Shown here: piece by piece, positions 1 to 43,500 of the stretch
Layout of the letters: each line of letters begins with the position of its first letter
How positions within the stretch are numbered: position 1 is the stretch's first letter
NCBI RefSeq assembly: GCF_949987535.1
Contig: NC_080064.1
Location: 46,333,937 to 46,397,936 of the forward strand
From: Balaenoptera acutorostrata
Lineage: Eukaryota > Chordata > Mammalia > Artiodactyla > Balaenopteridae
Direction of reading: 5' to 3'
Length of the DNA stretch: 64,000 bases
Position numbers and translations under genes: made by a program
The notes under the pieces: model-generated
What the model saw: only the letters and a program-made list of their open reading frames with translations
What the model was told of the DNA's origin: nothing
Databases searched by the model: none

Positions 1-216
1 TCACTATCGCGGCCTCTCTTGTTGCAGAGCAGAGGCTCCAGACGTGCAGGCTCAGTAGTTGTGGCTCACGGGCCCAGTGGCTCCGCGGCATGTGGGATCT
101 TCCCAGACCAGGGCTCGAACCCTTGTCCCCTGCATTGGCAGGCAGATTCGCAACCACTGCGCCACCAGGGAAGCCCAGAAGGCAGATTCTTAACCACTGG
201 ACCACCAGGGAAGTCC
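1..216 (-). mobile_element. CHR-2 SINE inserted in an older CHR SINE (window starts inside)
   Basis: 1-175 is the head end of a CHR-2 SINE on the minus strand (B box complement GGGCTCGAACCC, ending ccaccagggaagccc). 180-216 is the head of a second, older copy (ggcagattcttaacc to gggaagtccc). Confidence 0.95.
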
Positions 217-2260
217 CTGTATATCCTTTTTTATGAAGTGCCTGTTCAAGTCTTTTGCTCATTTAAAAAATTTGGGTTGTCTTTTTCTTATTGATTTGTG
301 GAAGTTCTTTATATTGATATAATCCAGATATGTGTACCTAAAGGTTGTGAAAATAGTCTCATATTTTCCCCCAGAAGTTTTATTGTTTTTTCATTCACAT
401 TAAATTTATAATGCATCATGTATTAATTTTGGAAAACAGTGTGAGAGAGGGACTTAAGGCTCATTTTCCCCCCATGTGGATATCTAATTGCTCCAGACCA
501 TTTATTGAAAAGACCTACTTTCTCCACTGAATTGCAGTGTCACCTTTGAGGTAAGTCAAGTGACTGTATATGCGTAGGTTTATTTCTGGACTCTTTCTGT
601 TCCTTTGTTTGTCTATCCTTAACCATTGCCGTAGTTACTGTGTTTTAGAGTAAGTCTTGATATTTATTACTGTAAGTCCTCCAACTTTGTCCTTTCTCAA
701 GATTGTCTATTCTAGGTGATTTACTTTTCCATATAGATTCTAGAAACAGCTTGTCAATTTCCATAAAATATAATAAAAATCTGTTAGATTTTCATTGGAA
801 TTTCATTGAATTTATAAATCAATTTATGTAGTATTGTCTTCTTTATAAACTGTGTTTTCCAACCCATAGTTCATTTATATTTAATGTAATTATGAATAGT
901 TTAAAATTTTTTTTTTAATTTTAAATTGAAGTGTAGTTGATTTACAATTATGGGTAGCTTGATATCTATCATCTTATGTTTGTATTCTTTGTTCTGCTTG
1001 CTCTATATTTCTTTTTTACTCCTTTTTTGGTTTTGGGGTTGTTTTTTCCTCCCTCTTTTCTCTGTTACTTGTGTGGAAGTTACATACTGTTTTAAGTTTT
1101 TTAGTGATTCTCTAGAAGTTGCAATGTGCATATTTAATTTATCACAAAGTCCAACTAATCAATGCATTTATCTTCCTCCCAGACAGTTTAAGACTTAGAA
1201 GCATGTTAACCCCACTTAATCCCCCCCCCCCACCAATCTATATGCTCTCCTGGTAATGTATATTAATTCTGTCTTTTTCTTAAAACTGTAAACATTATTA
1301 TTATTTTATGTAGTTAATGTTCTTACATTTACCAAAATATTAACCTCTTTTTCTTATTTGCTTGTTGCATCTCAGACCGTCCATCTGGGATTAATTTCCT
1401 TTTGCCTAAAGTGCATCCTTTAGAATTTGCTTTAGTGAATTCTACTGATGGCCGACTCTTTCCATTTTTGTCTGAAAATGCCTCTATTTATCCCTCATTC
1501 TTTTAAAAAATTTAAAACAATAAAAACTTACAGAAAAGTTGAAAGTACAGTATAAAATTTTTTTCTGAATAATTTGATAATAAGTTGCCAAATGATATCC
1601 TACCAATCTTGAATTTTAATATGTGTTTCTTACAATAAAGGATAAAAGTTAACCATCAGAATCAGGAAATTAATACTGATACACTGCTACCATCTAATCA
1701 TCAGGCCCCATTCAAATGTCACCAATTGTCCCAGTAATGTTCTTTATTAAAAAAGGATCCAGGTCAGAATCATTCATTGCTCTTTTTTGTCTCATCTGTT
1801 TTGTTTCCCCCAGCCCTCAGACTTTCCTTGACTGTCATATCACTGATATACTGGAAGATTACAGGCCAGCTATTTTATAAGATGTGTCTCATTTTGGGTT
1901 TATCTGATGTTTCCTCGTGATCAGATTCATGTCATACATCTTCGGCAGGAATAGCACAGACGTGATGCTTGGTTTTCCTCACTGCATCCTATCTGGTGGT
2001 GTATGATTTTTATTTGTTCCATTACTGGCGATGTTCACTTTGATCACTTGAGTACAGTGGTTGCTGCCAAGGTTTTCCACGGTAAAGTCATTATTTACCT
2101 CTTTTTAGTAAATATTATGTATTAAATATTATGTTAAAATATTAAGGAGGTACTTTGAAACTATGTAAATATACCATTCCTCATCAAACTTTCAATTTAG
2201 TTATTTACTTATTTATATTAGTATGGACTTATGTTTTCCTAGTTTACTCGACGGACCATA
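217..2260 (-). mobile_element. Old L1-derived sequence
   Basis: Typical antisense L1 text: TTATTTCTGGACTC (570-600), the ATTTGCTTTAGTGAATTCT block near 1420, and from 1500 the ACTTACAGAAAAGTTGAAAGTACAG to GATGTTCACTTTGATCACTTG block. A fragment at 903-950 matches the 3' end of the L1 at 62330. No intact frame. Confidence 0.7.
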
Positions 2261-3009
2261 ATCTGTTGCTACCATCATTTATTGTGATACTCAAACTTTC
2301 CCGTTTAACCAAGAAATCCCTTTTGAGCAAGCTTTGTATCTCTTTGATGTGTTCCCATAATTCCTTGGGCTCTCTTCCTTGCTTTCTGGTAAAAGATGTC
2401 TCAGGCTCATCCTGCACTTTCTCTGCCCAAGTCCTAGAATCAGCCATTTCTCCAAGGAGACTTGTTCCTTTGGTACTTAGAAGCCAAGATTTGGTGCTAG
2501 CTGTATTCACTACTATTGAGGTGTCTCTGCTTCTCACTATTGACTCCATCCTCTGGTAGCCTCTGGTGGCCAAGTTGCCCCTGAAGTTCCAGGGTCTCTC
2601 TCCTTGGGCTTCCCCTCAACCCCCTTAAGTCAAGGGCTCTACTGGCCCTGCTCAGCCAAGTGCCCATAGCTGGACCAATCACTGTGTCTGGGGGCACGGG
2701 AATCTCTTACTGGCCAAGCGTGGGTTCCAGGTCCACCTTTATTCATTTGTTTGTTTATTGACATTATTATATTAGTTTCAGGTGTAAAGCCCACCCTTAT
2801 TTGAAGAGGGATGATGGGTGTGGTTTGCAGCTTCACCTAGCCATATGGAATGAGTAGCTTACATGGAAGACAGAGGCTTTTTCACCAGAAGAAAGATGAG
2901 GCACTTTGGGGCTGACAAAATAGCCTGTATCTACTATAACAAATAAGAGTTTAACTATAAATTGTGATAACAACTGAAAGAAGAGAATAGGATGATGCAC
3001 AAGAGTATC
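2261..3009 (+). other. MROH7 intron stretch without recognised content
   Basis: Overlapping frames of 80-134 codons exist on both strands here, but composition and lack of any domain argue against a gene. Part probably continues the old L1-type sequence to the left. Confidence 0.5.
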
Positions 3010-3330
3010 ACAGTGGGCCTTTCATTAGCCTGAAGGTCAGGGGAGGCCTCTTTGAGGAGTGGCTGGCAAGCAAAGACTTGAAGGATGGGGCTCTACCTCG
3101 GCAAGGGGGTGTGGCAGTGGAGCGGCCCAGGTAGAGGAAACTGCCTGTGCAAAGGCCCTGAGGGGGAAGCTTGCTGGGCCTGGAAGGAGGCCAGTGTGGT
3201 GGGCGCATGGTGAGCGAGCGGAGAGCAGGGGGAGGTGAGGCTGGGGAGGTGGGCAGGGGAGACTGACCTGGCAGGGCCTTGAAGGCACTAACAAGGATGC
3301 TTGCTTTATGCTCGGTGAAATGGGGTGCCC
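3010..3330 (-). repeat. Old interspersed repeat
   Basis: GGGAGGCCTCTTTGAGGAGTGG, CTGTGCAAAGGCCCTGAGGGG and GGCCTTGAAGGCACTAACAAGG belong to a widespread ancient mammalian repeat that also occurs at 8440-8830 and 28870-29050. Confidence 0.6.
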
Positions 3331-3467
3331 ATAAAGGGTTTTAGGGATGGGAGCTCAGTCTGGCTGCTGGCGGAGTAAAGATTGGAGGGGCCCAGTGGGG
3401 GAGGTGGGAAGGAACTCTGCTACACCATATCTTTACCCTTCTTCTTCTCTCCTCAATGAAACTGTGA

Positions 3468-35892
<32,425 letters not shown>

Positions 35893-36092
35893 NNNNNNNN
35901 NNNNNNNNNNNNNNNNNNNNNNNNNNNNNNNNNNNNNNNNNNNNNNNNNNNNNNNNNNNNNNNNNNNNNNNNNNNNNNNNNNNNNNNNNNNNNNNNNNNN
36001 NNNNNNNNNNNNNNNNNNNNNNNNNNNNNNNNNNNNNNNNNNNNNNNNNNNNNNNNNNNNNNNNNNNNNNNNNNNNNNNNNNNNNNNNNNNN
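35893..36092. other. Assembly gap (200 N)
   Basis: Exactly 200 unknown bases, probably a fixed-length placeholder, so the true size is unknown. The gap lies between the last visible MROH7 exon and TTC4, where the final MROH7 exon or exons are expected. Confidence 0.99.
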
Positions 36093-36104
36093 CCAGCATT
36101 CTCC

Positions 36105-37146
36105 TTGTCAATCTCTTAATCCAGACTCCCCCATCAATCCTTCACCTGGCAACCCAGGCCTTCCTAAGACAAATTTGCCCGTAGGTCTGTCAGTGGCTCA
36201 CTGTCCTCTGCAGGATAAAGGGCTACAGGGCAGTCAGGCCCTCTGGCCCCCACCCACCTTGCTGGCTTTCCTCTTAACTCTTGCGGTAGCCAGCATGCAG
36301 GCTGTTGCCCACCCGCATGTCTCTGCACATGGGCTCCCACTACCTAAAATGCCCAACTTCCCTTCAGCCCCCATCCATCTGCAGAGATAGTCCTCATCTC
36401 TGCTCCCAGGTCTGTGTCACCTCCTGTGTGAAACCTCCCTGAACCCCCCAGGGAACAGCCACTCCTCTGCGCCTCCACTGCGCAGGCTTGTGACCACCCA
36501 GGGTTTAGATTGGTCTGCCACCTGCCTGTCTTTCCTTCTAGACTAGGCTGTGAGCTGCCAAGACTGTAGCACCCGATGCAGGGCCCCGCAGCCATTTGCT
36601 GGGTAACCCAGGGGTTGCAGGAAGGCTTACCTGGCCCGGAGGCCTTGTTCCCATCTCAGCTGTGGGGACTGAGGGTAGAGGTGGTTAACCTCAGAAACAG
36701 AGTCTGAGCACATCACTCCTTTCCTCAGAACTCTCCAGAAGGTCCCACTGCACGCTGAGGAAAACCCAAACGCTCAGACTCACAGCCCATCATCCGTCCC
36801 ACCTACCTTCTATTCACACCCCTTGCTGCACCCCCCGAGCCCGGCCCTCTCTGTTCCCTCCATGGGGAATGCTCTTGAGCAGACAACCCCTGGCCTCTTC
36901 CTTTGCTTGAATGCCTGCCCACCCTGTTTAAAACTTTTCTTCCATAGTCCTTGCTACCACCTGACAAACTCTCACATCTTATTTGTTTATTGTCTGTCCC
37001 TCTCCTCTACCTTATCAACTCCTAGAGGGCAGGGATTTTACCTGCTTTGCCTAGCGCTGTATACCCAGCGACTAGAACAGGCCTGGAACACGGAAGGAGC
37101 TTAGGAAGTATGTGTTGACTGAATGGTTGAATAAATGAATGAATGA
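36105..37146 (+). mobile_element. L2 sequence between MROH7 and TTC4
   Basis: CTCTGCAGGATAAAGGGCTACAG, CCTCTGGCCCCCACCCACC and GGGAATGCTCTTGAGC are L2-like. The end (36990-37146) is the L2 3' terminus, AGAACAGGCCTGGAACACGG to (AATG)n. It abuts the TTC4 CpG island. Confidence 0.8.
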
Positions 37147-37301
37147 AGTGATAGTGGGGTATCGTGGGGCCCTGGGCTTATCCACGACCCCAAAAGTACT
37201 CGGGAGGGCGCGGCTGGGCCGGGGCTTCCCAGGGGAGGAGTGGAGTCGGGTCGGCCACGCCCCCAGAAAGGCGGAACCGGAGGCACAAGGGCCGGCGCAG
37301 C

Positions 37302-37340
37302 CCGGAAGATTGAGGGAACGGCACCCACGCCGCCGGAAGT
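37302..37340 (+). promoter_or_regulatory. TTC4: Paired ETS-type sites in TTC4 promoter
   Basis: Two CCGGAAG cores on the + strand, 31 bases apart and 53-91 bases before the start codon. ETS/GABP sites of this form near the start site drive many TATA-less housekeeping promoters. Occupancy is inferred only from the motif. Confidence 0.6.
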
Positions 37341-37392
37341 TGTCGAGCGATTCTCGGCGCCTGGACCGTGGCAGGAGAGCCAGGGAGCTGAC

Positions 37393-37503
37393 ATGGAGCG
37401 GCCGGAGTCGGATGCGGCCTCTGATGACGCCATGGACTCGTTCCTGGAAAAGTTCCAGAGCCAGCCTTACCGCGGCGGGTTCCACGAGGACCAGTGGGAG
37501 GAG
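37393..37503 (+). CDS. TTC4: TTC4 exon 1 (coding part)
   Basis: This is 37 codons from the ATG in context ctgacATGG to donor gtgggc, ending in phase 0. It encodes MERPESDAASDDAMDSFLEK then FQSQPYRGGFHEDQWEE. The frame stays open upstream but contains no other ATG in the 150 bases before. Exon 1 lies wholly inside the CpG island, and a TG repeat begins about 25 bases after the donor. Confidence 0.97.
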
Positions 37504-37524
37504 GTGGGCGGCCCCGGGGTCTCC

Positions 37525-37572
<48 letters not shown>

Positions 37573-40500
37573 CGTCCGAACTCCTGGGGCCTCCATGGCG
37601 CCGAGGCGCCTCCCTCACCTCCGAGCCCTGCCGCTGTCAGCGGAAAGGTGGTTTCTACTTGAGTGTTAAAAATCAGCCCCGAAGTTTTGAGGGTCTTCTT
37701 AAGCTGCCAGTACGTTTAGGTGTCCAGGTTTCGGAGTCAAACCTGTGACTCCACCACTTACTGGCTGTAATACTGGGTCAGTTATTTCACCTATCTGAGC
37801 CCGTCCCCTCATTTGTAAAATTTCTCTAACTGTAACACCAATTTCGTGGGATTGTGGCGAAGCTGAAGTGAGAGGGTGGGTAAAGTGCCAGGAACATACG
37901 AGCGCTCAACTGTCGGTGATTACTACCACTCTTATAAGAATGTGAGAACTGAAGGATCTTTAGGGATTATTCTACACTCTGTTTTACAGATGGGAAACTG
38001 GGGCCTGGATAGGGAGAGAGAAAGGCAATCATGACGATTTGCAAATTATGATGAGTAAGAAAACTTTGATGTAGAGACATGGAATTGAATGTACCCAGTA
38101 GAGAATCCTATTCATGTAGTTCATTCTTCTCTTAACAACCTCCAGGAATTTGAAAAGATCCCCCTATTTATGAAGAAAGCACCATCAGAAATTGATCCCC
38201 AGGAGAATCCTGACTTGGCTTGCCTCCAGTCAATTATTTTTGATGAAGAGCGATCTCCAGAAGGTATCTTCAATGACTCTAACATTTGTTTTACTCTTCC
38301 ATTGAATTGAGATAAAGTGTGAGCCAGAAAGCTTTTGATGGATAACAAGAAGTAGTTAGCCCCAGCTAACTTGTCACTATTTATTCCAAATATACTTCTT
38401 TGGATACCTACTAAATGCTAGGCATTGGGGATACAGGAATGAATGAGACTGCCCTCAAAGGTTACATTCCAGTGGATAGCCAAACTGCCCTAAAGAATCA
38501 GGATAAACCTGTGTCATAAGTGCCAATGTGTAACTATAGGTGCTGTTGGAATACTAAAGGTGGGGGAGGTAGGAGTGGGCTTTCACTGGGTGGGAAATTT
38601 GAACTGAATTGTAACAATTTTGTAGGCTTTTGCTAAGTTGAGGAGGGTAATTTGCATTTCAGGGACTCAAACAACATGTGCAAAAACAGAAGTGTAATTT
38701 CCCCCCATTTCTTCTGTACTTAAAAAAAAAGTCCTCTCAGGCTTCCCTGGTGGCATAGTGGTTAAGAATCCGCCTGCCAATGCAGGGGACATGGGTTTGA
38801 GCCCTGATTGGGGAAGATCCCACATGCCGTAGAGCAACTAAGCCCGTGTGCCACAACTACTGAGCCTGCGCTCTAGAGCCCACGAGCCACAACTGCTGAG
38901 CCCATGTGCTACAAGTACTGAAGCCTGTGCGTCTAGAGCCCGTGCTCCGCAACAAGAGAAGCCACCGCAATGAGAAGCCCCCGCACTGCAATGAAGAGTA
39001 GCTCCCGCTCACTGCAACTAGAGAAAGCCCGCGTGCAGCAACGAAGACCCAACGCAGCCATAAATAAATAAATAAGAAAAAAGCAAAATAATATTTGAAA
39101 AAAAGAGTTCTCTCTTCAAGAGCTAGGATAAGTATACTTTTTTCCTTTATGCTTTTTTTTTTTTTGTAAGCACTTAATAATCTACCTTGTAAGGTATTTG
39201 GAATTGATTGTAGTTAAGTATGTGTGACTTTATTTCTCCATGGTGATACCCAGTTTTATAGCATTCATTTTTGAGTTTTCTTTCCCTATTGGTTTCTTGT
39301 TTTTGTTTGTCATATATTACATTATTGCATGATTTAGAATTATTTTTAATGAGCCCTTTAAAAAATAGGAAATAGTGATCATTTTTTCTCTTTTTTGCAG
39401 AACAGGCCAGGACCTTTAAAGACGAGGGCAATGATTACTTTAAAGAAAAAGAGTATAAGAAAGCTGTGATTTCGTACACTGAAGGATTAAAGAAGAAATG
39501 TGCAGACCCTGATTTGAATGCTATTCTTTATTCCAACCGGGCAGCAGCACAGTACTATCTGGGTAATTTATTCCATTATTTAGTACTTTCTAAAAAATTA
39601 ACTTATGATAAAAACAACTATATGGTGGCTAGTGGAGGGTTTGAGAGTGTTGGAGGAAGAGGAGCTGCTTATCCCAGAAGCCTAGGATAGCTTACTCTAA
39701 CTGAACTCTGCTTTTCTAGATAGACTTGGTGAAAAGGGAAACCAGGTAAGTTGTATAATTCTTACTGTCTGAACCAAATGAGTAACATCAAATACCTTAA
39801 CACATGAGTTGGTATGATCTGGAATTTTTGAGCCCAAATGCTTCTACTCTCTCTCTCAAAAAAAAAGTTTTTTTCTGGCCTCTTCTCAAGGATGCTAGAA
39901 GAATTAAGGCAATAGAGTTCTTTGTGTGAGAGAAAAACTGTGTTAATACAAGGGAGAATTTCTCAGAGTATTCTGTGGGACCTTTGAAGTAAAACATTCT
40001 TTGGACAGTGCTGCTTCTTCATGGGAGATTTGCAGTGCACATTAGTATGTTAATGCTGAGAAAACCTACAGCAAAGAACCTTACCCTGTGATTCTCAGGT
40101 TTTATAAGCCCCCTTTTCAAGTAACACTTATTAACATGCAGGACTGTTCTGCAGACATGACTTTGGGAAACACTGATTAATTATTTGGGTGGCATTATTG
40201 TTGGTGACTATAGTCTTGGTCTTATTAGACCCATGTTTCTTATCACAGAGTTTTAGAGAGGACCTGGGAATGACCTCAGCCTTTTCTGAGGGGCTGGTAG
40301 ACAATAAGCCTTGCAGTCTAGCTGGGATAAGTCTGTTGGGACTCGTCACCATTGGAGCAGAGTTTCTTTCTAATCATAGGCCACTCCAGCTGTTTTCTCC
40401 TTTAGAACTTTAGAGATTATTTGAGCCAACCAGCCCCCTCATTTTACATAGGCCCAGAGAGGGACCCCTTTGGTTAGTGCCAGAACCTTGACTAGAAACC

Positions 40501-43500
40501 CACTCTTCTAACTTCTGGAGGAATACGTTTTCTTCATTCAGCAAACTGAGTTCTTGTTCCGTGCTAGGCACTGGCATCATAGAAGTGAGTAAGACCTGAC
40601 CTTTCCCTAAAGGAGTTTAATTCATTTACCTATTCAGTCAGTAAATAGAAAGCATTTACTGTGTGCTAGGCACTGCACTGTGAATAAGAGCTACATAGTT
40701 CCTTTCCTTGGGGAACTAAAGAATGTCATGTATAGGGCTAATAAGACCAAAAACACCTTGAAAGAAAAAAACCACATGTAATGTGATACCAGAGGAGCAA
40801 ATGCGTAATACTCAGAGACAGTCCTTAAATGATGTCACTGGTATGGCTTACAGAGCACTTTCACATTTTTTTATCCCTCTTGATCTCATAGCAGCTATGT
40901 AAGATAAATGAGGTTAACAGCTTTATCCCTAGTTAGCAGAGTAAGAAACTGTAGTAAAATGTAGTAATAAATGTAGTAAAATGAATTGTCTAAGGGTACA
41001 CAGTGCTAGCGTTAGGATGTGGAATCAAGTTTTATTCAGAATACAGTAAATGGAAGACCCCTTTACCCACGCTTCCGGAGGTACCTGGTGCTGTTGATTC
41101 TTTAGTCCTGAGTACTTTGTAGGTTCTACAGTATAGCTTGGTAGCTTTGAGTTTTCCCTCTGCTGGCTTAGAAGTCAGTTTTCTCAAGCCTAATTAGGCA
41201 TTTAACCTGTGTCTCTTTGTTCTCCAGCTTTAAAATGTGTTCTCCGTTGTTCTCATTCTTGTTGTCTCTGTGGATTTATGGCTTTTTTGTGGCAGAGGGG
41301 AAGTGGTAGGGGTTGAACTGCGTGTGTTCAGTCTACTGCCTTTAACCAGAAGTTTTTGGATTTCTCTTATATGTATTTTTTTCCATAGTTAGGATCATGC
41401 TGTTCTTCCAATTTTGTATTCAGTTCTTTTCACTTAATTTTATAACAAACAGTTTCACCTGTCGTTAAATTATTTGTGAATACTATTTTAATAGCTACAT
41501 AAAGTTGCATCATATGGACATACCAGTGTTTACACTATTTGCTTTACTATTCTGCTGTTGTTGAGTATATAGCTGCTTTTAGGTTTTTTTAAGTAATGCA
41601 AAAATGAACAAAGTTAGTGATAAAGTTTTTCCAATAATTCTGATTATTCTTTAGGATTTGGCAAACTGTGACTCACAGGCCACATCTGGATCCCTGACCT
41701 CCTGTGAGCTAAAAATGTTTTTTACATTTTTAAAGGATTGTAAAACGAAGAATGTATAACAGGCCATATGTAGCCTGTAAAGTCTGAAATATTTACTATA
41801 TGGCCCTTTAGAGAAAAATTTTGCTGACCCCCGGGCTAGAGTTTTAGAAGAGAAATTAATAGGTAAATACCAAGCTGTTAAGTAATACTTACAGTATTAA
41901 CTAGAAAGTGAAAGTCTATCTCATGCCTCCTAGTTTGGATAACCAGTGTGTATGATTGCACACCTTTTTAAAATGCATTTACAAATAAATATATATGTGT
42001 GTGTACCTGTGTCTGTATATTTAGATTGGTTTGTTTTATAAAGATGGGCTTCTATACACATTGAGCCACCACTTAAAATAATATAGCACAGACATCCTAT
42101 CATGCTTTTACACGCAGAACTGTCTTACTCTTTTTAATAGCTGTACAGTATTTAGTAGTATGGATTTACCATAGTTTATTTCATCATTACTAAATTGAGG
42201 ATATTTAGGTTATCTCCAGCTTTTCATAATTAAAAGTAATGCAGCAGTTAACATGCTTTTACACTTATCCTTGTACGTTTTTGCAAGCATTTTTTTTGTT
42301 TTGTTTTTTTGCGAGCATTTTTTTTTTTAACATCTTTATTGTTTTGCAAGCATTTTTAAGGATCAGTTCTTAGAAGAGTATTGTTGGGTCAAAGTGTATG
42401 TACAAAGTGCATGCCAATTTGCTCTCTAATTTACTCTTAGAGTGTCCTTTTTCCATATCTTCACCAATATTGGATATTATCTGTTTTTAGTTTTTACCAA
42501 TTTCATGTTAATTTTAATTTCTCTAATCATTAGTGTTGTTGAGTATCTCTCCATATGCTTACTAGCCATTTATAGTTGTTCGGTGGGTTGCCTGATGCTG
42601 TAAACATTTCTAAGGTGCTTGATGAGCACAACTATTTTTCTTTTCTATTGGGTTGGCCAAAAAGTTCGTTCAGGTTTTTCTGTAAGGTGTTACGGAAAAA
42701 CCCAAACGAACCTTTTGGCCAACCCAATATAAACAGTTGCTCTGATTTTTATTTCTCCAAGATTGTCCAAGAGTGTTTTTGTTTCTACACACAAAATTTT
42801 GGAAGTAATCTGATCTCAAAACATGTTTTCTCTTTTACTAAATGGTGTTTTGTTAGGCAATTTTCGTTCTGCTCTCAATGATGTGACAGCTGCCAGAAAG
42901 CTAAAACCGTGCCACCTGAAAGCAATAGTAAGAGGTAAGTCTTGTAGAGCTGCAATATGATTGTCATCACGGAAAAGCTGGCATGCACTGCACCAGAAGT
43001 ATTTTAAGCTTTGATATGAAGGTGCTAAGATACTAATGAAGTCACCTTATTTTTGCCATCTTGATATTAAGTCCTTGTCAACAGCAACATGCCATTTTTA
43101 AAAGAATTCCCCAGAGAATAATCCAACCCTCTGTTTTAAGAATTTGTAGAGAAATTGAAACTCCTCATTTTAAATTAATAAAGAATAAAATTAATTAAAA
43201 TAAAGCAGTTCTAAAAGCCACATTCTAATTTTTTTTCCACATTAGCTGATTGAAAGGCAAGATCTTCAAATGCCATGTTAATGTTAGTTAAAAGACAAGT
43301 TATGGGACTTTTGCTGCTAACTCTAATGCTGAGATGTTCCCAGATTATTTTTTCTCTTGTAGTCTGACCTTTATGTGTAATAATAGTGCTTTTATTACTT
43401 TTATACTTCACCTTTTTTTTGAGAAGCTCAAAGGTGATTTGTAAACTTTAATTTATTCATTACATATTAATCTCTGTATCCTCATTGACCAACTTAAAAT

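Larger units (their letters stand above)
37150..37640 (+). promoter_or_regulatory. TTC4: TTC4 CpG-island promoter
   Basis: This GC- and CpG-dense block surrounds TTC4 exon 1 and has no TATA box. Visible elements are a GC-box-like GCCACGCCCCC at about 37255, and two ETS-type sites upstream of the ATG, CCGGAAG (37302-37308) and CCGGAAGT (37333-37340). This is the usual architecture of a broadly expressed gene. The transcription start is inferred to lie between about 37250 and 37380. Confidence 0.85.

Noticed and set aside
2155..2559. 134-codon + frame overlapping a 109-codon minus frame
   Set aside because: No recognised domain, no promoter or splice pattern, and adjacent to old L1-derived DNA.
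36013..36390. Long frame spanning the N gap
   Set aside because: The frame is open only because N cannot encode a stop. The flanking part is L2-like.
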